42,813 bases of DNA, taken from contig CANRBH010000008.1 in assembly GCA_947628825.1 (NCBI GenBank), forward strand, positions 1 through 42,813, written 5' to 3'. Position numbers and translations under genes: made by a program. This document shows, one piece after another, positions 1 through 10,081 of the stretch (position 1 is its first letter; every line of letters begins with the position of its first letter). The DNA is from an uncultured Clostridia bacterium. GTDB lineage: Bacteria; Bacillota; Clostridia; TANB77; CAG-508. The notes under the pieces were generated by a model. It saw only the letters and a list, made by a program, of their open reading frames with translations. It was not told the origin of the DNA and did no database searches.

Positions 1-1
1 A

Positions 2-1438
2 TACAAATTACAATATTCAACAACTGGAAATAGTGGATGGACAGACTATAATGCAAATGCAAAACCAAGCCTAAGTGTAAATGGAACAATGTATGCAAGA
101 TTAGTAGAAAAAGCACAAACCGGAAATGTAAGTGGAAATGCATCATCAACAATAAGTAAGATAGATAAGTTAGCACCAAATGTACCAACATTTACAGAAA
201 CACACGATACTTCAGGAGTAACTATTACAATAACAGCAACAGATCAAGGTAAAACAACGCAATACGCATCATCAGGTATTGGACTATACTACTTTAGTAC
301 GAATAATGGATCATCATACACACCAGCAGCTGGACAAAGTACAAAATCATTAAAAATAAGCTTATCACCAGGAACTTACACATTAAAGGTAAAGGTAAAA
401 GATAATGCAGGAAATGAAAAAATAAGTACACAATCTACAAGTGTGAAAATAGAAGAACCATTTCCACCTTCAGGCATGAAGGTAGGTGACACAGTTAATT
501 ATTCACCAAACACGTCACAAAGTAGTTATTATCTACCATACAATAAAAGTGGATATATAGCATATAATACTTCGACTTCCAACTGGTACTACGAAACGAG
601 GAATCAAACAATACCACGAGAAACATATACATGGAAAGTATTAAATATGAATAACAGTTCAATTGATATAATGGGAATACCAACATCCTCAATGACGAAG
701 GTTGGATTAGGCGGGGCGATTGGATTTAATAATGGAGTATATTTGCTAAACGATATATGTAAATCACTATATTCAAATAATACCTTAGGGGTGACCGCGA
801 GAAGTATCAGAATAGAAGACTTAGAAAATAATATGAGTAGTAGCACAATAAATAATAGAAACAATTCAACCAACTATGCAACAAAAACCAAATATGGTAA
901 TAACTATACCTATTCAGGAACGAACAACTATTATCCAAAAATAGCTCCGTATTTAAAGGACCTAGGAATCAATTCGAACACCTTAAATTCATCGGGCCTA
1001 GATAGTAATTCAGACTGTTTGCAACTTGGTGTACCAATATTAGATAACGATTTTAACCAAGGAAGCTCATATTTAAAAGCAACAGGAAATATAACAATAA
1101 AATGGACAGCATATACCTTGATCGGTTTTGATGCATCCTCGTGGAAAAGTCAAGCTATCTATGATATATTAAGTGGGAAACCTGATTATTGGATAGCTTC
1201 GAGAACCCTAGATTATCAAACTGGGATATCTAGCCCTGTAGAAGGGGATCATACGTTACAAGCAGGAATATGTTATCAGCTACGCGCAATGCACAGCGAT
1301 AGACTTCTAACTGAGGGTATGTTTTATTCAAACAGTCTCATTTCTAAACAAAAAAGTAATTATCTTGCTCCAGTAGTTACTCTAACAAATAATGTAAAAT
1401 TTACTAGTGCAGGATCTGGAGTTTGGAACATAAAATGA
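2..1438 (+). CDS. Large surface protein with Ig-like repeats, 3' end only
   Basis: The reading frame is already open at the window edge, so the start is missing and 478 residues are visible. An ATG at 89 is in frame but lies inside a continuous repeat and has no ribosome binding site. Residues ~1-150 are Ser/Thr/Asn-rich, with an IDKLAPNVP linker and a YYFSTNNGSSY segment, typical of tandem Ig-like modules in secreted Clostridia proteins. From ~160 a second module begins with GMKVGDTVNY and includes WKVLNMNNSSIDIMG and NNGVYLLNDICKSLY, followed by a C-terminal WNIK. No LPXTG motif or C-terminal membrane anchor is visible, so attachment would depend on missing N-terminal parts. Several stretches (for example around 700-800) are less A/T-biased than the housekeeping genes. 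The cell-surface role is inferred from the repeat style; the ligand is unknown. Confidence 0.7.
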   Translation, partial: YKLQYSTTGNSGWTDYNANAKPSLSVNGTMYARLVEKAQTGNVSGNASSTISKIDKLAPNVPTFTETHDTSGVTITITATDQGKTTQYASSGIGLYYFSTNNGSSYTPAAGQSTKSLKISLSPGTYTLKVKVKDNAGNEKISTQSTSVKIEEPFPPSGMKVGDTVNYSPNTSQSSYYLPYNKSGYIAYNTSTSNWYYETRNQTIPRETYTWKVLNMNNSSIDIMGIPTSSMTKVGLGGAIGFNNGVYLLNDICKSLYSNNTLGVTARSIRIEDLENNMSSSTINNRNNSTNYATKTKYGNNYTYSGTNNYYPKIAPYLKDLGINSNTLNSSGLDSNSDCLQLGVPILDNDFNQGSSYLKATGNITIKWTAYTLIGFDASSWKSQAIYDILSGKPDYWIASRTLDYQTGISSPVEGDHTLQAGICYQLRAMHSDRLLTEGMFYSNSLISKQKSNYLAPVVTLTNNVKFTSAGSGVWNIK

Positions 1439-1587
1439 TAAGTTAATGAAGAAGAAAATACAGAAAATCTTAGTGGGAACCCTTTCAATTCCGTCCGGAA
1501 GTAAATCAGTATAGCTTTACAAATTAGAATAATTATATTTGTAACTCAAATGATACTAAATTGTACCTGAAAAATGTAAGAATATGT

Positions 1588-1647
1588 AAAAAGTGTGAAC
1601 AATAAAATGACTAAAAATTATTAGACAAAAATTGTTCACACTTTTTT
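1588..1647. terminator. Long inverted repeat between convergent genes
   Basis: A perfect 16-bp inverted repeat (arms 1588-1603 and 1631-1646, core AGTGTGAACAAT) is separated by 27 nt and ends in a T-run on the plus strand and an A-run on the other side. It lies between the surface-protein gene and the 3' end of a decayed reverse-strand gene, so a bidirectional terminator is the simplest reading. The long loop is unusual, and an element end cannot be excluded. Confidence 0.5.
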
Positions 1648-2338
1648 ACAACCCATATTTCTTAATTATGTAAATAAAAAATTACTTAAGCTCATAAACT
1701 GCATCTCTAGGAAGTGTAGTAGAAAAAAGAACATCTGGAATATTAAGTTTTGATACATTATTCTTATTTCTCTAAAAAACAACTTTCTGCTTATCTAAAT
1801 GTAATGTTAAAATAAAGTAATTATTATCAAGCCAAGAATTAGATAGAACTGAATTATTATTTTTGATATATCAACCTTATCAATATCAGAATCATCTAAT
1901 TTTTATATAAGATATTTCATTATTAACACAAAAATTATAAACATAAGCAATATTTCTTATTGATGTATCATTAGATAATTCTTTTAATACAACTTGTCTG
2001 CCTTGTTCAGGCTTTATTTCTTTATCACAATAATAACATTTTCTATTTTTCTATTCCATATAGCTCTATACTTACCATTAACTTTATTAATATCTTGAGA
2101 ACCTTGTCTATTAGAAAAATATTCTTTGTCTAAAAATATATTTTTCTTAACATCCATTTTTTTATGTTCTATTAAAATTACATCTTCTAAATTCATCACT
2201 TTTTTGTTTATTTATAGTTAGTGTAAAAGTGTATCTATCTAAAAAATCTTTGAACCAAAACTTATTTACTAAAGTTTTAATATGCGTATTAGGATAGTAA
2301 GTTTGATTAAAAGTTTCATAACTATAATATATTTGCAT
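1646..2338 (-). pseudogene. Decayed protein with CYYC motif, possibly group II intron maturase C-terminus
   Basis: Reverse-strand translation recovers one protein only by switching frame several times. An ATG at 2338 opens MQIYYSYETFNQTYYPN and runs to FKDFLDRYTFTLTINKQ. The next frame continues NLEDVILIEHKKMDVKKN, then YFSNRQGSQDINKVNGKYR and IWNRKIE. A third frame gives CYYCDKEIKPEQGRQVV and RNIAYVYNFC. Later fragments include SSWLDNN-like text (NSWLDNNYFILTLHLDKQKV), SKLNIPDVLF and, past an in-frame TAA, FFIYIIKKYGL ending at 1646-1648. At least three frameshifts or stops make it non-functional. The layout, a basic stretch followed by a CxxC zinc-knuckle or HNH-like module, reminds me of the C-terminal region of group II intron-encoded proteins, but the reverse transcriptase part is absent and I did not confirm this. 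Together with its flanks it accounts for the 1.1-kb gap before ftsY; I see no intact gene there. Confidence 0.55.
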
Positions 2339-2444
2339 TTATTTCTTAATCAATGCTATAATTTTTTTTCGAAAATTAATCATAATTTATAAATAAATTT
2401 TTATTAAAGTTAACATTTAAAATTAATTTTGTTTTTAAAAACTA

Positions 2445-2473
2445 TACACATTTAATAAAAAGTATGATATACT
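2445..2473 (+). promoter_or_regulatory. Promoter of ftsY
   Basis: TACACA (2445-2450) and TATACT (2468-2473) are separated by 17 nt. Transcription would start near 2480, about 45 nt before the ftsY ATG. Confidence 0.5.
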
Positions 2474-2493
2474 TTAAATACTTAAGATTATGA

Positions 2494-2514
2494 AGGGAGA
2501 AAAGCTATTATAGC
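2494..2514 (+). promoter_or_regulatory. Displaced ribosome binding site plus mini-hairpin before ftsY
   Basis: The only purine-rich Shine-Dalgarno-like sequence (AAGGGAG, ~2493-2499) is about 26 nt upstream of the ftsY ATG, far outside normal spacing. Between them lies a small inverted repeat, AGCTA-TTA-TAGCT (2502-2514), which if folded would bring the two closer. An in-frame stop (TAA) just upstream of the ATG rules out a longer protein. A 7-codon open frame (MKGEKLL) starts at 2490 over the same site. Whether either matters is inference. Confidence 0.35.
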
Positions 2515-2525
2515 TGTATTAAAAT

Positions 2526-3407
2526 ATGAGTTTTTTTGATAAATTAAAACAAGGACTAAGTAAAACAAAAATAAGTTTCGGATTTAAAAAAGTTGATGAA
2601 GAACTACTAGAAGAATTAGAAGAAAATTTAGTTATGGCAGATGTAGGATTTGAAGTAACAGAAGAAATTATTTCTAATCTTAGAACAAAAATAAAAAAGG
2701 AAAATATAACAGAAACAGAAGATGTAAAAAAAGCATTAAGGGAAGAACTTACAAATATTTTTGAAGGATTAGATCAGAACTTAGATATATCACATAAACC
2801 TGCAGTAATACTCATGGTAGGAGTAAATGGTTCGGGAAAAACTACTTCTATTGGAAAAATGGCTAATAAGTATAAAAATGAAGGAAAGAAAGTAGTAATA
2901 GTTGCAGGAGATACATTTAGAGCAGCAGCAGTGGAGCAAGTAGAAGTTTGGGCAAACAGAGCTAATTGTGAATTGGTAAAAGGAAAAGAAAATCAAGACC
3001 CATCATCAGTAATTTTTGATGGATGTAAAAGAGCAAAAGAAGTTAATGCAGATATATTAATATGTGATACTGCAGGAAGACTTCAAAATAAAAAGAATTT
3101 AATGGATGAATTAGAAAAAATGAAAAAGGTAATAGATAGAGAGTTACCAGATTCATCTAAAGAAATACTTTTAGTCCTAGATGGTTCAACAGGACAAAAT
3201 GCTATATCACAATTAAAAGCATTTAAAGAAACAACAGGAATAACAGGACTAGTTCTTACAAAGTTAGATGGAACTGCTAAAGGAGGAATTGTTATAAGAC
3301 TTGCAAAAGAAGAAAGAGTACCAGTAAAATTCATTGGTGTTGGTGAAAAAATTGATGATATGGAAACATTTAATAGTACAGACTTTATAAATGCAATTAT
3401 AGTTTAG
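2526..3407 (+). CDS. ftsY: Signal recognition particle receptor FtsY
   Basis: GTPase that docks the signal recognition particle-ribosome complex at the membrane for co-translational insertion of membrane proteins. At 293 residues it is the short form: the N domain (~1-85, helical) and G domain are present, and the acidic A domain of E. coli FtsY is absent, as is usual in Firmicutes. Visible motifs are the P-loop GVNGSGKTT (99-107), DTFRAAA (129-135), DTAGR (181-185), TKLDG (245-249) and GVGE (271-274). The N-terminus MSFFDKLKQGLSKTK is canonical, which fixes the start despite the poor ribosome binding site. It is followed after 84 nt by the UPF0182 gene. Identification is secure from the motifs. 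Confidence 0.97.
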   Translation: MSFFDKLKQGLSKTKISFGFKKVDEELLEELEENLVMADVGFEVTEEIISNLRTKIKKENITETEDVKKALREELTNIFEGLDQNLDISHKPAVILMVGVNGSGKTTSIGKMANKYKNEGKKVVIVAGDTFRAAAVEQVEVWANRANCELVKGKENQDPSSVIFDGCKRAKEVNADILICDTAGRLQNKKNLMDELEKMKKVIDRELPDSSKEILLVLDGSTGQNAISQLKAFKETTGITGLVLTKLDGTAKGGIVIRLAKEERVPVKFIGVGEKIDDMETFNSTDFINAIIV

Positions 3408-3491
3408 AAAGGAAGCTGTTTGCCTTCAAGAAAGCAAAGTTGTAAAAAGCTATTTGTTTTCGAAGAGTCAGAGAAAGGAATTGAAGTTTAG

Positions 3492-6332
3492 ATGAAAAAA
3501 GAAAATTCTAAGCAAACTAAAATAGCAGAAGAAAAAGTTGAAATTTCAGAACAAGAAAAAACTAAAAAATCAAAAAGATTAAGAAAAAAAGTTGTTTTAA
3601 TAATAAGTTTATTAGCTATAATTATAGGATATGTTTTTGAAAGAGGAAATTACTTAGAAATAAAAGGAATAGGAGAAAACTATTTATCTGTATTTAAAAC
3701 AGATACAATATATATGTCAGTAACATTTTTAATAAACTTCATTTTATTATATTTTTCTTTCTATTTTACAAACAAAACTATAAAAAAAGGCTTAAAAGTT
3801 TTCTTTGATGATGAGAAAAAAGAAATGCCTAAATTTCCAAATAAATCAGTATGTTTTGTAATAGCTTTAATTGGAAGTGCATTAAGTTCTAAAATGTTAT
3901 TAAATAAAATACTTTTATGTTTTAGTGGCTCACAATTTGGAATAACTGATTCAGTATTTGGATGGGATATAAGCTTTTTTGTATTTATAAAACCGCTTAT
4001 TCAATTTATATTAGTATATTTATTTGTATTAGTAGTTGCAACACTTGCTTATGCAGTTGTTTATGCAATAATTATACTTAATATGAGTTTTGATGGAGTA
4101 TCAAGGGAATCACTAAAAAAATGTGATTTAATTGGAAAAGTTGGATCAAGAGTAAAAATAATTGCAATCTTAATAGGACTTATTATAATTTCATTTATGG
4201 TACTTAATATTGGTAATGAAAAATTCCTAAACATTGAATTAAATGATGGAACAGAATATTCATTAAATGGAGCAGGACAGGCAGACACAACAGTTAAAAT
4301 GGCAGGATATTTAACTTTATCTGTTTTAGCAGTTATCTCAATATTTAAAGCATATAAAGGACTAAAGGAAAAAAGTCTAAGAAGAGTTTTAGGACATTTA
4401 GCAATTGTTCCAATATATTTAATAGTACTTGCAGTTGTTTTAGCTTTATATCAGCTTATATTTATTGGCTCAAACGCATTAGAAAAAAATCAAGAATTCT
4501 TAAAAGCTAATATAGATAAAACTAGACAAGCATATGGAATAACATCAGAAAATATTTCTAAAAAAGATTTAGAATATAGTGGAACTATAACTAAAGAAGA
4601 AATAAATTTAAATCAAGATTTATTAAAAAATATTAATATAGTATCTAAAGATAATATTTTACAAGACTTATCTTCTACTCAAGATATGAAAGGATATTAT
4701 ACATATAGAAATACACAAATAGCATCTTATAATATAGATGGAGAAGATAGATTGGTATATTTAACTCCTAGAGAAATATCTAATCAAAATACAACATACT
4801 CAAATATGACATATCAATATACTCATGGATATGGAGTAGTTGTTACATCAGCAGGAGAAACTGATGAATATGGAAATATAGTACATGTTCAAAAAGATAT
4901 AGAAGAAAGTGATAATTCGATTTATATTAAAGAACCAAGAATTTATTTTGGAACAGAAACAAATAGTGCAATAGTTATAAATAGTAAGAAAACAGAACTT
5001 GATTATCCAACAGAAACTGCGGATGATGTTGAATATACTTATACAGGAAATGCAGGATTAAGCCTAAATATTTTAGATAGAATTATTTTAGGAATAAAAG
5101 AAGGTGATATGAAATTAGCCTTCTCTGGAACTATTACAGGAGACAGCAAAATTATAACAAATAGAAATATATTAGACAGAGCTAAAACAATTATGCCACA
5201 TTTAATGTATGATGAAAATCCTTATATGGTAATAGATGATGAAGGAAATCAGATATGGGTATTGGATGCATACACAACTTCTAGTGAGTATCCATTTGCA
5301 CAAAAACTAGATATAAAAAATGATAGGCAAATAAATTATATAAGAAACTCTGTTAAAGTTTTAATAAATGCTTATGATGGTTCGATGAAGTTTTATATAA
5401 CAGATAGAACTGACCCAATTATTATGGCTTACAACAAAATATATCCAAATATTTTTGAAAGTAGTGAGAATATACCAAAAAGCATCAGTAGTCATTTTAT
5501 ATATCCACAATATTTATATAATATTCAAACTAAAATAATAGAAAAATATCATAATGAACAAACTGAAAGCTTTTATCGAGCAACTGATGTATGGGAAGTT
5601 ACTAAAATGCAAAATAATGCTAGCCTATCATCATATTATACAATGGTAAAAGATGAAGAATCAAATCAAAAAGTTGGACTAGTAATACCATTTACTTCTT
5701 ATGGAAGACAAAATATTATTTCATATATGGTAGGAATAACTGAAAATGGTGTAAACAAATTAAAATTATATGAATTTTCTCCAGATAGTAATGTACTTAC
5801 TCCAATGCAACTAGAAACACAAATAAATCAAGATGAAACAATTGCTTCAGAACTTGCTAGTCTAAATGTTAGTGGAACTAAGATAAATAAAAAGTTAGCT
5901 GCAGTTCCAATAGAAAATACAATTTTATATGTTGAAACATATTATCAACAATATATAAATGAAACAAGTCAAAAACCTACATTGAAAAGAGTTGTAGTTG
6001 CTTCAGGAAACAAAGTAGCAATAGGAAATAACCTTATAGATGCACTAGAAACTTTAAGTTCTAAATCAGCAGTAAACATTGATGTAAATACTGATGAAGA
6101 TTTAGACGCTATAGTAAGGTCAATTATTAAAGCAAATGAAAATGTAAAAAATTCTAGTAAAAATAATGATTGGAAACTTTTTGGAGAAGATATGCAAGAA
6201 CTATCAAGACTAATTGATCAAATGCAAAATTTAGTAAATGAAAAAGATAAACAAGAAGAGAATCAGAAAAATAATGAACAGGAAAATACAAATATAAATG
6301 ATAACATAGTTACAAATGAAGTAGCTTTGTAA
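3492..6332 (+). CDS. UPF0182 family large membrane protein
   Basis: A 946-residue protein of the UPF0182 (COG1615) family, whose function is not known. After a Lys-rich cytoplasmic N-terminus, about seven hydrophobic segments lie between residues ~33 and ~325, including FILLYFSFYF and the pair around residues 160-200. The remaining ~600 residues are hydrophilic and probably outside the cell; they contain family-like text such as DENPYMVIDDEGNQIWVLDAY and VKVLINAYDGSMKFYI. The C-terminus is an Asn/Glu/Lys-rich tail. Length is close to the family norm of ~900-1000. An AAAGGA ribosome binding site lies ~10 nt before the ATG. It is followed 12 nt later by pgsA, so the two are probably co-transcribed. 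A role in envelope biology is inference from topology and neighbour only. Confidence 0.85.
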   Translation: MKKENSKQTKIAEEKVEISEQEKTKKSKRLRKKVVLIISLLAIIIGYVFERGNYLEIKGIGENYLSVFKTDTIYMSVTFLINFILLYFSFYFTNKTIKKGLKVFFDDEKKEMPKFPNKSVCFVIALIGSALSSKMLLNKILLCFSGSQFGITDSVFGWDISFFVFIKPLIQFILVYLFVLVVATLAYAVVYAIIILNMSFDGVSRESLKKCDLIGKVGSRVKIIAILIGLIIISFMVLNIGNEKFLNIELNDGTEYSLNGAGQADTTVKMAGYLTLSVLAVISIFKAYKGLKEKSLRRVLGHLAIVPIYLIVLAVVLALYQLIFIGSNALEKNQEFLKANIDKTRQAYGITSENISKKDLEYSGTITKEEINLNQDLLKNINIVSKDNILQDLSSTQDMKGYYTYRNTQIASYNIDGEDRLVYLTPREISNQNTTYSNMTYQYTHGYGVVVTSAGETDEYGNIVHVQKDIEESDNSIYIKEPRIYFGTETNSAIVINSKKTELDYPTETADDVEYTYTGNAGLSLNILDRIILGIKEGDMKLAFSGTITGDSKIITNRNILDRAKTIMPHLMYDENPYMVIDDEGNQIWVLDAYTTSSEYPFAQKLDIKNDRQINYIRNSVKVLINAYDGSMKFYITDRTDPIIMAYNKIYPNIFESSENIPKSISSHFIYPQYLYNIQTKIIEKYHNEQTESFYRATDVWEVTKMQNNASLSSYYTMVKDEESNQKVGLVIPFTSYGRQNIISYMVGITENGVNKLKLYEFSPDSNVLTPMQLETQINQDETIASELASLNVSGTKINKKLAAVPIENTILYVETYYQQYINETSQKPTLKRVVVASGNKVAIGNNLIDALETLSSKSAVNIDVNTDEDLDAIVRSIIKANENVKNSSKNNDWKLFGEDMQELSRLIDQMQNLVNEKDKQEENQKNNEQENTNINDNIVTNEVAL

Positions 6333-6344
6333 AGGAGGAAAAAT

Positions 6345-6938
6345 ATGAACACACCTAATAAGTTAACACTAATAAGAATCTTATTAGTACCAATAATGTT
6401 GATAGTATATTTAATAAATATACCGGGAAACATCTTTGGTATACCACTATCTGCAATAATAATTGATATAATATTTATAATAGGAGCTTTAACAGATAAA
6501 GTAGATGGATATTTAGCAAGAAAGAATAATCAGATAACTAACTTTGGAAAGTTTTTAGATCCAATTGCAGATAAAATTTTAGTTATATCAGCAATGCTTA
6601 TTTTAATACAAATGGGCAATTTACCAGCTTGGATACCAATAATTATAATAACTAGAGAATTTGCAGTATCAGGTTATAGACTAATTGCAGTTCAAGAAAA
6701 AGGAGAAGTAATAGCTGCTAATAAATGGGGTAAAATAAAAACAGTTACACAAATGATTGCTATAATATTAGCATTTTTAGATACAAATCCATTTGGAACA
6801 ATATTTACACAAACTTTACCGGTATGGCAGTTTATAATAAATTTATTAGTAACTGCATTTATGATAATATGCGTAATAGCAACAATATTCTCTGGATATG
6901 AATACTTAAAAGGTGGAAAAGATTTATTGAAAAGCTAA
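6345..6938 (+). CDS. pgsA: CDP-diacylglycerol-glycerol-3-phosphate 3-phosphatidyltransferase
   Basis: Makes phosphatidylglycerol phosphate from CDP-diacylglycerol and glycerol-3-phosphate at the cytoplasmic membrane, the committed step to phosphatidylglycerol and cardiolipin. The CDP-alcohol phosphotransferase signature is complete: D51, D54-G55, A58-R59, G68, D72 and D76 (DG..AR........G...D...D). At 197 residues with several hydrophobic segments it matches the family. The N-terminus MNTPNKLTLIRILLVPIM is typical of PgsA. An AAGGAGG ribosome binding site precedes the ATG, and the gene starts 12 nt after the UPF0182 stop. The related cardiolipin or phosphatidylserine synthases are less likely given the N-terminus and size. 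Confidence 0.92.
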   Translation: MNTPNKLTLIRILLVPIMLIVYLINIPGNIFGIPLSAIIIDIIFIIGALTDKVDGYLARKNNQITNFGKFLDPIADKILVISAMLILIQMGNLPAWIPIIIITREFAVSGYRLIAVQEKGEVIAANKWGKIKTVTQMIAIILAFLDTNPFGTIFTQTLPVWQFIINLLVTAFMIICVIATIFSGYEYLKGGKDLLKS

Positions 6939-6974
6939 TTTAACGTAAGGTGAAAAAATTTATTAGAAAACTAA

Positions 6975-9020
<2,046 letters not shown>

Positions 9021-9037
9021 AATCAAAAGAGGATGGT

Positions 9038-9280
9038 ATGGAGAGTAAAAAAGATAAAGAGGAATTAGAAAATTGGAAAAGAAAAAAAGAAGAAAAAGAA
9101 ATTGAAAAATATGGAGCAACACTTGAAGAAATATGCAATTATGATACAAAAAAGATAAATAAAATTTCTAAAATAGTAAAAAAGATTTTTATCTCTATAT
9201 GGATAATTGCATTATTTCTATTTGTTTTTTTAATTTTTATAACATTAAAATTTATATTTAGACTGTATGAAGTTTTATAA
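9038..9280 (+). CDS. Small single-pass membrane protein, unknown
   Basis: 80 residues. The first ~50 are extremely Lys/Glu-rich (ELENWKRKKEEKEIEKYG) and probably form a charged helix in the cytoplasm. A single hydrophobic segment follows at ~52-74 (IFISIWIIALFLFVFLIFI), then a short tail. An AGAGG ribosome binding site sits five bases before the ATG, and the gene begins 17 nt after ligA, so it probably lies in the same transcript. I do not recognise a family. The hydrophobic segment and good translation signal argue that it is real. Confidence 0.6.
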   Translation: MESKKDKEELENWKRKKEEKEIEKYGATLEEICNYDTKKINKISKIVKKIFISIWIIALFLFVFLIFITLKFIFRLYEVL

Positions 9281-9313
9281 ATATAAAAAAATAAAATTAG
9301 AGAGGAATAAAAA

Positions 9314-9559
9314 ATGTTAGAAAATTATACATTTGAAAAATTTTCAAAAGATTTGGACAATGGATATAAGATATTGTTTGACTATGTAAGAAATAGATAT
9401 GTAGTATATAAAGTTGATGAAAATTGCTATATGCAAGAACTAATTGAACAAAAAAGCAGAAATCCAATGCCAGAAAAATCTATGATAACTTTAAAAGCAA
9501 TTAAACAAATTTTTCCATATATGACTGATATAGAATATAAATCATTGATGAAAAGCTAG
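9314..9559 (+). CDS. Small protein of unknown function
   Basis: 81 residues with no membrane segment, opening MLENYTFEKFSKDLDNGYKI and containing FDYVRNRYVVYKVDENCYMQEL. The alternation of acidic and aromatic residues suggests a compact alpha/beta fold. I know of similar short proteins in uncultured Clostridia but no assigned function. GAGAGGAA lies ~10 nt before the ATG. It sits 33 nt after the small membrane protein and 48 nt before the DUF4116-like gene, all on the same strand. Confidence 0.6.
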   Translation: MLENYTFEKFSKDLDNGYKILFDYVRNRYVVYKVDENCYMQELIEQKSRNPMPEKSMITLKAIKQIFPYMTDIEYKSLMKS

Positions 9560-9607
9560 TATATACAGAAATTATTTTATTGTAACTAGAAAGGAATAAA
9601 GACTTTA

Positions 9608-10012
9608 ATGGAAGAAGAAAAGGAATATAAAATAGAAGAAGCAGAAGAGCATAGTGATGATAAAGAATTTATGATAGATGCAATAAACCATAAGGCATCT
9701 TGGGTATTAGCCTATGCTTCTGAAAGGCTTTTATCAGACAGAGACTTGATGTTAAAAGCAGTAAAAGAAGATGGACAAGCACTTTATTATGCTAGTCAGG
9801 AACTGAGAGATGACAAAGAAGTAGTACTTGAAGCAGTTAAAAAGAAGTGGCTTATAATAAAATATGCAAGTAAAAGACTAAGGGGAGATAAAGACGTTGC
9901 TATGTCTGCAATAACTCAAAGCACAAAAGCAGGAATATATCTAACAGATGAAATATTAAAAGATAAAGATATAGATTTAATACTAAATCCACCACCAGAA
10001 GAAAAACAATAA
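9608..10012 (+). CDS. DUF4116-like helical repeat protein
   Basis: 134 residues made of three to four repeats of ~25 residues with the pattern D.EFMIDAI....WVLAYASERLL and D.EVVLEAV....LIIKYASKRLRGD. The alternating 'D+ev...AV' and 'YAS..LR' halves are the hallmark of DUF4116, found in tandem in many bacterial proteins of unknown role. Repeats begin near residues 18, 43, 68 and 92; the last ends in a Pro-rich tail. An AAAGGAA ribosome binding site lies upstream of the ATG. It is the last gene before a strong convergent terminator. The fold is probably an all-helical solenoid; partner and function are unknown. Confidence 0.7.
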   Translation: MEEEKEYKIEEAEEHSDDKEFMIDAINHKASWVLAYASERLLSDRDLMLKAVKEDGQALYYASQELRDDKEVVLEAVKKKWLIIKYASKRLRGDKDVAMSAITQSTKAGIYLTDEILKDKDIDLILNPPPEEKQ

Positions 10013-10014
10013 AT

Positions 10015-10060
10015 AATAGTGTCAAGATTTATGATTTTATTTATAAATTTTGACACTATT
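10015..10060. terminator. Bidirectional terminator between the DUF4116 gene and rqcH
   Basis: An 18-bp stem (arms 10015-10032 and 10043-10060, one G-T wobble) with a 10-nt loop has the core AATAGTGTCAA. It sits between convergent genes. T-rich sequence flanks both sides, although no long T-run follows. Confidence 0.7.
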
Positions 10061-10081
10061 AAAATTTAGTAAATATTAATA

